From NCBI GenBank assembly GCA_035697145.1, contig DASSDL010000134.1, forward strand, positions 1-27,127: DNA of 27,127 nt, in the 5' to 3' direction. The number at the start of each line of letters is the position of its first letter. Within the stretch, counting starts at the first letter, position 1. Source of the stretch: DASQUK01 sp035697145 (GTDB lineage: Bacteria > Actinomycetota > Acidimicrobiia > Acidimicrobiales > VFJN01). A program made the translations under genes and the position numbers. A model generated the notes under the pieces. The model was not told the origin of the DNA, searched no databases, and worked only from the letters and a program-made list of their open reading frames with translations. This document shows positions 22,297-27,127 of this stretch, piece by piece.

Positions 22297-22737
22297 ATGA
22301 CCGACGAGAACCCTGATGCCTCCGCCGTTACGGACGCTGATGCCCACACGGTGACCCGGGCGGTCGAGGTCGAGGCGGGCGCCGACGAGGTGTGGTCCGC
22401 CATCAGCGACCCCGAACTGCGGGCCCTCTGGCTCGACGACGACGACTCCCGATCACGCCAGCTGCGGTTTGACGAGGTCGACGACGGAAGGCGCCTGGTG
22501 TGGACCTGGTGGCGGCCCGACGACGAGCCCCGTGCCTCCCGGGTCGAGATCGTGCTGGCGCCGACCGCGGGTGGCACCCGGGTCGTGGTCACGGAGACGC
22601 TGGCATCCGCCTCCGTGGGTGTCGCCAGGGCCTCCGCCCATTCGGGGCCGGCCACCCTCCTGGTCGGCGACCGTTGGACCTATCGCCTGCTCGGCCTCGA
22701 GCTGCTGTTCGTGGCGGCCGGGGTGCTCGTCCGCTGA
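22297..22737 (+). CDS. SRPBCC (AHSA1-like) protein
   Basis: This 146-residue protein fits the SRPBCC/START-like ligand-binding fold, AHSA1 (Activator of Hsp90 ATPase) type. The strand-helix opening is VTRAVEVEAGADEVWSAISDPELRALWL. Further on come RLVWTWWRP and the VEIVLAPTAGGTRVVVTETL strand pair. The final helix region ends in a more hydrophobic stretch (YRLLGLELLFVAAGVLV). Such proteins bind hydrophobic ligands and often pair with ArsR-type repressors, as here, where an ArsR gene starts 20 bases downstream. The ATG at 22297 has no Shine-Dalgarno. TAGAGT seven bases upstream fits a leaderless start. The ligand is unknown. Confidence 0.82.
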   Translation: MTDENPDASAVTDADAHTVTRAVEVEAGADEVWSAISDPELRALWLDDDDSRSRQLRFDEVDDGRRLVWTWWRPDDEPRASRVEIVLAPTAGGTRVVVTETLASASVGVARASAHSGPATLLVGDRWTYRLLGLELLFVAAGVLVR

Positions 22738-22757
22738 TCTCACCCGTCGATCCGATC

Positions 22758-23147
22758 GTGGCCCGCGAGCCGAGCGACGCGGTTTTCGCAGCGCTGGCCG
22801 ATCCCACCCGGCGGTCGATCCTGCGTGCGGTGGCCGAGCGGGGCCCGGTAACGGCCACGGCGTTGTCGGACGGGCTGCCGATCAGCCGCCAGGCGGTTGC
22901 CAAGCACCTGGGCCTGCTGCGGCACGCCGGCCTGGTGGTGGCGGATCGCGCCGGTCGCGAGACGCAGTTCGTCGCTGTCGGCGCTCCGCTCGACGACTTG
23001 GCCGCCTGGGCCGAACAGACCAGCCGGCGCTGGGACGATCGCCTGGCGCGCCTTCGCGAACGGCTCGGCGAGCGCCGCGCCTTGCAACCCCGTGGATCGT
23101 CGGCCGGACGACAGACACGCGACCGGCCAGGAGGCGTACCCTCCTAG
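22758..23147 (+). CDS. ArsR-family transcriptional repressor
   Basis: This 129-residue winged-helix protein matches the metal-independent ArsR group often paired with SRPBCC proteins (SdpR-like). VFAALADPTRRSILRAVAERGPVTATAL is followed by the recognition helix region LPISRQAVAKHLGLLRHAGLVVADRAGRETQF. No metal-binding cysteines of the ELCVCDL type are present, so the signal is probably not a metal. The C-terminal tail is basic. The GTG at 22758 is the best start; an upstream start would run into the SRPBCC stop. It is cotranscribed with the SRPBCC gene. It is the prime candidate to bind the two CGCAAC-N6-GTTGCG sites upstream, controlling both its own operon and clpP. Confidence 0.9.
   Translation: MAREPSDAVFAALADPTRRSILRAVAERGPVTATALSDGLPISRQAVAKHLGLLRHAGLVVADRAGRETQFVAVGAPLDDLAAWAEQTSRRWDDRLARLRERLGERRALQPRGSSAGRQTRDRPGGVPS
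23129..23145 (+). promoter_or_regulatory. Hairpin covering a Shine-Dalgarno before the Mo oxidoreductase gene
   Basis: AGGAGG (23129-23134) pairs perfectly with CCTCCT (23140-23145) across a 5-base loop, four bases before the ATG at 23150. The stem would hide the AGGAGG. It lies within the last codons of the ArsR gene, so translating ribosomes could open it and couple the two genes. Confidence 0.4.
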
Positions 23148-23149
23148 GG

Positions 23150-23893
23150 ATGCGCGACGTCCCGGGCCCGGCCCGGGTACAGCCCGACAACAGCGGGGGA
23201 ACGCCGATCGGCCGGCGCGTGGTGCTCGGCATGTTGAGCCTCGGCGCCCTCGGCATCGTGTTCGGCGACACGGTGCAGGCGCGCCTCGAACGGCTGCTGC
23301 GGCCGCTCACACAGAACGATCCGACCGGGCTGACGTCCTTCGTCCCCACGGCCGGGAGGTTTCGGATCTACTCGGTGGTCGGGCACCTGCCCAAGCGCAG
23401 CGACACCGAGTACCGGCTCACTGTCGACGGCCTGGTTGACCGGCCGCTCGAGCTGACCCTCGACGACCTGCGCAGCCGCCCCCAGACCGACCTGGTGCGC
23501 GACTTCCAGTGCGTCGTGGGCTGGAGGGTGGCCGACGTGCCGTGGCGCGGGGTCAAGGTGTCCAAGCTGCTCGACGAGGCCGGGGTCCAAGCGTCCGCCA
23601 CCCATCTGTACATCAAGTCGTTCGACGGCGCCTACACCGAGAGCCTCACCCTCGATCAGGCCCGCCGCGACGATGTGCTCGTGGCTCACGAGATGCAGGG
23701 CGGGCCCGTCACCCGCGAGCACGGCGGCCCGGTTCGCCTCTACGTAGCCCCCATGTACGGCTACAAGTCCCTCAAGTGGTTGGAGCGCATCGAGGTCGTC
23801 AACGAGCTCGATCCCGGCTACTGGGAGGAGCGGGGTTACGACGTCGACGCGTGGATCGGGAGATCGAACGGCCGCGATGACGAGCCGGTCTAG
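23150..23893 (+). CDS. Sulfite oxidase-family molybdopterin oxidoreductase (Tat-type N-terminus)
   Basis: This 247-residue protein belongs to the sulfite oxidase/YedY-type molybdopterin family. YRLTVDGLVDRPLELTLDDL begins the Mo-cofactor domain. Cys121 in DFQCVVGW is the predicted molybdenum ligand. VPWRGVKVSKLL and the late GGPVRLYVAPMYGYKSLKWLERIEV segments are standard for the family. The N-terminus IGRRVVLGMLSLGALGIVFG (Arg22-Arg23) looks like a Tat signal or anchor, so the enzyme probably works outside the membrane. The gene overlaps the downstream cytochrome b by 17 bases, indicating a paired enzyme. Known relatives (MsrP) repair methionine sulfoxide, but the partner here is not MsrQ-like. 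The substrate is uncertain. The gene starts two bases after the ArsR stop. Confidence 0.88.
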   Translation: MRDVPGPARVQPDNSGGTPIGRRVVLGMLSLGALGIVFGDTVQARLERLLRPLTQNDPTGLTSFVPTAGRFRIYSVVGHLPKRSDTEYRLTVDGLVDRPLELTLDDLRSRPQTDLVRDFQCVVGWRVADVPWRGVKVSKLLDEAGVQASATHLYIKSFDGAYTESLTLDQARRDDVLVAHEMQGGPVTREHGGPVRLYVAPMYGYKSLKWLERIEVVNELDPGYWEERGYDVDAWIGRSNGRDDEPV

Positions 23894-24668
23894 GCCCGCG
23901 CGGCTCGACGCCACAAACGACGAGCTGCTCGACCGGTTCACGCCCGCCGAGCGGGTGCTGCACTGGGCCACAGCCGCGGCCGTGCTCACCTGCGCGGTGA
24001 CCGGGCTCGTCCTCTATGTCGGGCCGCTCAGCAGCCTGGTGGGCCGGCGCAACCTGGTCAAGGACGTGCACGTGATCGCGGGACTCAGCATGCCCGTGCC
24101 GTTGATCTTGGCCTATCTGGGCCGCTGGCGCGACGCGGTCCGGGCCGACGTCCGCCTGCTGGCACGCTGGACGCGGGCCGACCGCCGTTGGCTGTGGACG
24201 CGGGGCCTCGAAGGGGCCGAACGCGTGGGCAAGTTCAACGCCGGGCAGAAGGCCAACGCTGCATTCATCGCGGGGATGATTCCCGTCATGCTCGCCTCGG
24301 GATCGATCATGCGCTGGTTCGAGCCGTTCCCCCTGGAGTGGCGCACCGGTGCCACGTTCGTCCACGACTGGACCGCCATCGCCACCTGGCTGATCGTCGC
24401 CGGCCACATCGTCTTCGCCCTGGCCGACTCCGGCTCACTCCGGAGCATGATCACCGGCCAGGTGACGCGTCGCTGGGCCGAAGACCGCCATCCCCAGTGG
24501 TCGAGCGAGGTCAAGTGGACCGGTGGCCCGCCGGGCGACGGCAGGGAGCCCCGGCCCGTGCCACCGTCGTCGCCGTGGGTGGCTCGCCCCGAGGAGGACG
24601 CAACCAACACCGGCTGGGACCCCCGGCGAGCGGAACGACGCCGCGAGCGCCGGCAGTGGCCGGGCTGA
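23877..24668 (+). CDS. Cytochrome b subunit, formate dehydrogenase gamma-like
   Basis: This 263-residue membrane protein has four hydrophobic segments and matches the di-heme cytochrome b family used by formate dehydrogenases and related enzymes. Probable heme ligands are His29 (AERVLHW), His65 (VKDVHVIAG), His163 (FVHDW) and His177 (VAGHIVF). KFNAGQKANAAF at 119-130 is typical of the gamma-subunit group. The polar C-terminal tail of about 60 residues is Pro/Arg/Trp-rich and is not part of the usual domain. The gene overlaps the Mo oxidoreductase gene. It would pass electrons between the quinone pool and that extracytoplasmic enzyme. Confidence 0.87.
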   Translation: MTSRSRPARLDATNDELLDRFTPAERVLHWATAAAVLTCAVTGLVLYVGPLSSLVGRRNLVKDVHVIAGLSMPVPLILAYLGRWRDAVRADVRLLARWTRADRRWLWTRGLEGAERVGKFNAGQKANAAFIAGMIPVMLASGSIMRWFEPFPLEWRTGATFVHDWTAIATWLIVAGHIVFALADSGSLRSMITGQVTRRWAEDRHPQWSSEVKWTGGPPGDGREPRPVPPSSPWVARPEEDATNTGWDPRRAERRRERRQWPG

Positions 24669-24737
24669 GCGCTCCCAACGTCGCCCGACGGCCATCATCC
24701 CCATACGATGACGGCCGCTCGATTCAGGAGGAACTAC

Positions 24738-24968
24738 GTGGACGTCCGCATCGGGGTGAGGAGCTCGCCGAAGGAGCTCGAGGTGATCCTGGCCGACGAC
24801 ACCGACTCGGACGCGGTGCGCGAGCACATCGACGCCGCGTTCAAGGACGGCGGCACCCTGTGGCTCACCGACCGTCGAGGCCGGCAGTTCGGTGTGCCCG
24901 TCGACAAGGTCGCCTACATCGAGATCGGCAGCCCCGAGGTGGGACGCCGGATCGGGTTCGGCGGTTAG
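24738..24968 (+). CDS. DUF3107 protein
   Basis: This 76-residue protein matches the small actinobacterial family DUF3107. It has VDVRIGVRSSPKELEVIL, SDAVREHIDAAF, TLWLTDRRGRQFGVPVDKVAYIEIG and the closing RRIGFGG. Its role is unknown; it is a soluble alpha/beta protein. The GTG at 24738 is chosen over the ATG at 24708 because AGGAGGA lies seven bases ahead of it and the family starts at this point. It is followed after 22 bases by two ArsA/Get3-like ATPase genes. The 69 bases before it are ordinary intergenic DNA. Confidence 0.88.
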   Translation: MDVRIGVRSSPKELEVILADDTDSDAVREHIDAAFKDGGTLWLTDRRGRQFGVPVDKVAYIEIGSPEVGRRIGFGG

Positions 24969-24990
24969 TGCCGTGACCCCAGTGCGTTAG

Positions 24991-25986
24991 GTGGCGCCGC
25001 CGGGCCCGCCCGTCGACCTGCTCGACCGCCGGCTGTTGTTCGTGACCGGGAAGGGCGGCGTCGGCAAGACGTCGATCGCCGCGGCCCTCGGGTCGCTGGC
25101 GGCCTCGCGAGGACGGCGCACGCTGCTGTGCGCGGTCGACGCCAAGGGCAACCTGGCGGGTGCCTTCGAGACCGCCCCCATCGAGTTCCGCGAGCGTGAG
25201 ATCGCGCCGGGGCTCTGGGCCATGGCGATGGACACCGAGGCCTCGCTAAAGGAGTACCTCCGGCTCCAGCTCAAGCTGCCGCTGCTCGCCCGGCTGGGGC
25301 CGCTGGCCCGCACGTTCGACTTCGTGGCCAACGCCGCACCCGGGGTCAAGGAGATCCTGACCGTCGGAAAGCTCTGCTACGAGGTGCGGGAGCGCCACTA
25401 CGACCTGGTGGTGGTGGACGCCCCGGCCTCGGGCCACATCGTGGGCCAACTCGCCGCCCCCGAGGCCATCAACGACCTGGTCAAGGTTGGCCTGGTGCGT
25501 GACCAGACCGGATGGATGCTCGACATCCTCGGCGACGCCGCCACAACCGGGGTGGTCGTGGTGGCCACACCCGAGGAGATGCCGGTGAACGAGACCCTGG
25601 AGTTGGCGGGCCGGCTGCGGGACGAGACCGTGGTCGACCTGGCCGGGGTGGTCGTGAACCGGGTTCTGCCCGAGCTGTTCACCCGGGGCGAGGAGAAGAT
25701 CTTCAGGGCGCTGCGCCGCCCCGATCGAACGAAGGTGCTGGCGGCCGCCGTCGGGCTCCCCGCCCCGCGGGGCCGCCCGGGAGGGGGATCGCTGGAGCCG
25801 CTGCTCGACGGCGCCGACCTGGCGGTGAAGCTCCGGAGGACAAGGGCCGAGCACCTCGGAGCGCTGCGCCAGGGCCTGCCGCCGGGCACACAGCTCCTGT
25901 ACGTGCCCGAGTTGTTCCAGCGCAGCCACGGCGTGCGGGCAACCCGCCAGATCGCCGAGGCCCTCGGCGCGGAGCTGGGGTACTGA
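24991..25986 (+). CDS. ArsA/Get3-like ATPase, first of a pair
   Basis: This 331-residue P-loop ATPase of the ArsA/Get3 (SIMIBI) class has deviant Walker A TGKGGVGKTS at 19-28, with the signature lysine Lys21. LLCAVDAKGNLAGAF takes the place of the usual DPA switch. VVVDAPASGH is the Walker B/switch II region, and NRVLPELF lies near the base-binding NxV/NKV position. Known homologues in Mycobacterium (Rv3679/Rv3680) form a pair of Get3-like proteins of unclear client range. The protein is cytosolic. No CxxC dimer motif of Get3 was seen. The GTG at 24991 has no clear Shine-Dalgarno. The next gene overlaps by one base of the stop (TGATG). Confidence 0.9.
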   Translation: MAPPGPPVDLLDRRLLFVTGKGGVGKTSIAAALGSLAASRGRRTLLCAVDAKGNLAGAFETAPIEFREREIAPGLWAMAMDTEASLKEYLRLQLKLPLLARLGPLARTFDFVANAAPGVKEILTVGKLCYEVRERHYDLVVVDAPASGHIVGQLAAPEAINDLVKVGLVRDQTGWMLDILGDAATTGVVVVATPEEMPVNETLELAGRLRDETVVDLAGVVVNRVLPELFTRGEEKIFRALRRPDRTKVLAAAVGLPAPRGRPGGGSLEPLLDGADLAVKLRRTRAEHLGALRQGLPPGTQLLYVPELFQRSHGVRATRQIAEALGAELGY

Positions 25987-27127
25987 TGGCGGCGGCCCGT
26001 GCGTCGGCGTCGGCCCGGGCGCCCACGGGAACCTCTTCGTTGGAGCCGCTGCTTGCTGCCAAGGAGATCGTCATCTGCTGCGGATCGGGCGGCGTCGGCA
26101 AGACCACAACAGCCGCGGCCGCCGCAGCCATGGCCGCAGCCCACCTCGGCGGCAAGGTGCTGGTGATCACCGTCGACCCGGCCCGGCGGCTGGCCAACGC
26201 CCTCGGGCTGGAGCGATTCGGCAACGTGGAGACGCAGATCCCCCCCGAGGCGTTCGCCGCCGCCGGCGTCGCCGAGCCGCGGGGCCAGCTGTGGGCGGCG
26301 ATGCTCGACACCAAGCGGTCGTGGGACGAGCTGGTGCGGGCCCACGCCCCAGACGCCGCCACCCGCGACGCTATTCTCGCCAACCCGCTCTACGACAACA
26401 TCACGAGTCGGTTCGTGCAGAGCCACGACTACATCGCCATGGAGCGGCTGTACGAGATCCACGCCTCGGGTCGCTACGACCTGATCCTCGTCGATACCCC
26501 GCCGACCCGGAACGCCATCGACTTCCTGGAAGCACCGGAGCGCATGGCCGATTTCTTCTCCAGCCGGCTGCTGCGCTGGCTCACCGTGCCCGCCCGAAGC
26601 CGGGTGTTCACGATGGCGTCCAGGCCCTTCTACACGGTGGCCGACCGCATCCTCGGTTCGCAGTTCCTGCAGGACATCGCCGAGTTCTTCCTGTTGTTCC
26701 AGACCATGTATGACGGCTTCGTCGAGCGGGCCAGGGCCGTGACACGCACCTTGTCCGACAAGCGCACGTCGTTCGTGGTGGTGTCGACTCTGGAGCCGTC
26801 GCCGGTCAGGGAGACCGAGTTCTTCATCGAGGCATTGTCGGACCGCAGGCTGCCTCTCGGCGCGGTCGTGCTCAACAAGGTGCTGCCCGACTGGTTCCGC
26901 GACCGCGACGCCACCGCCGTGGCGGAGCGCATGTTTGCCGATCCGGCGGGACTGGCCAAGGCGGTGACCGAGGTCCCCGGTGGCGCCGGCATCGGTGCCC
27001 CCGACCAGGTGGCGCGGGTGTTGGCCGAGGTGGGCGAGAGCTTCCTCAACTTCCAGGTCGTCGCCACCCGCGAGTCCGAGCAACGCGCCGAGCTGGCGGC
27101 GGTGTCCGACGTGGTGGCCACCGTCCC
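25986..27127 (+). CDS. ArsA/Get3-like ATPase, second of a pair (3' end outside window)
   Basis: The first 380 residues are present and the frame remains open at the window edge, so the gene is partial. It shares the ArsA/Get3 layout. Walker A is CGSGGVGKTTT (32-42), with Ser34 in place of the signature lysine of deviant Walker A, so dimer-type catalysis may depend on its partner. VDPARRLANALGL (63-75) is the DPA switch, VDTPPTRNAIDF is switch II, and NKVLPDW is the base-recognition segment. The region between (LLRWLTVPARSRVF...) is hydrophobic and could cover a client groove. The ATG overlaps the stop of the first ATPase (TGATG), strongly suggesting equal expression. A heterodimer is likely. 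Confidence 0.92.
   Translation, partial: MAAARASASARAPTGTSSLEPLLAAKEIVICCGSGGVGKTTTAAAAAAMAAAHLGGKVLVITVDPARRLANALGLERFGNVETQIPPEAFAAAGVAEPRGQLWAAMLDTKRSWDELVRAHAPDAATRDAILANPLYDNITSRFVQSHDYIAMERLYEIHASGRYDLILVDTPPTRNAIDFLEAPERMADFFSSRLLRWLTVPARSRVFTMASRPFYTVADRILGSQFLQDIAEFFLLFQTMYDGFVERARAVTRTLSDKRTSFVVVSTLEPSPVRETEFFIEALSDRRLPLGAVVLNKVLPDWFRDRDATAVAERMFADPAGLAKAVTEVPGGAGIGAPDQVARVLAEVGESFLNFQVVATRESEQRAELAAVSDVVATV

Overview
The window is very GC-rich, and nearly every frame is open opposite the real genes. Its gene content points to a high-GC actinomycete (Actinomycetota): a DUF2510 membrane protein, a class E sortase, a DUF3107 protein, a paired ArsA/Get3-like ATPase locus, GTG starts and probable leaderless promoters. 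A complete cytochrome c maturation System I operon is not what textbook actinomycetes carry (they use System II). This suggests a deep-branching lineage such as Acidimicrobiia, which is inference and not proven by the window.

Layout. 1-4831 (minus strand): 5'-intact but truncated class C beta-lactamase-like serine hydrolase, YCII-domain protein, MMPL/RND exporter, TetR regulator with a palindromic operator, and a small two-helix membrane protein. 4906-6784 (minus): DUF2510 membrane-anchored protein and class E sortase. 6892-13662 (plus): ccmA-B-C-D-E-F-G-H-I, nine genes joined by short overlaps. 13679-16172 (minus): SixA-like histidine phosphatase, NifS/IscS-like cysteine desulfurase, and a SufR-like winged-helix regulator with three C-terminal cysteines. 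16254-17396 (plus): Mrp/ApbC ATPase, divergent from the SufR-like gene. A strong hairpin separates mrp from the convergent 1001-residue phosphoesterase/phospholipase C-like protein (17467-20472, minus), which lies downstream of an alpha/beta hydrolase and clpP. 22297-24668 (plus): SRPBCC protein, ArsR-type repressor, Tat-type molybdopterin oxidoreductase and a cytochrome b. 24738-27127 (plus): DUF3107 protein and two ArsA/Get3-like ATPases, the second cut by the window end.

How the parts work together. The ccm operon would export and handle heme and attach it to c-type apocytochromes outside the membrane. The cysteine desulfurase, SufR-like and Mrp genes form a small Fe-S metabolism island whose promoters look leaderless. 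The clpP and SRPBCC-ArsR transcription units diverge from a short region with two copies of CGCAAC-N6-GTTGCG. One copy covers the clpP -35 and the SRPBCC -10, so a single repressor, probably the adjacent ArsR protein, could control both directions. The Mo protein and cytochrome b overlap and probably form one extracytoplasmic redox enzyme.

Most unusual items: the shared clpP/ArsR operator pair; an in-frame, palindrome-rich insert of about 100 bp inside the alpha/beta hydrolase gene; the long N-terminal extension of the phospholipase C-like protein, with a duplicated ~150-residue module and no secretion signal; and System I cytochrome c maturation in an actinobacterial setting. No tRNA, rRNA, CRISPR array or transposase gene was seen.
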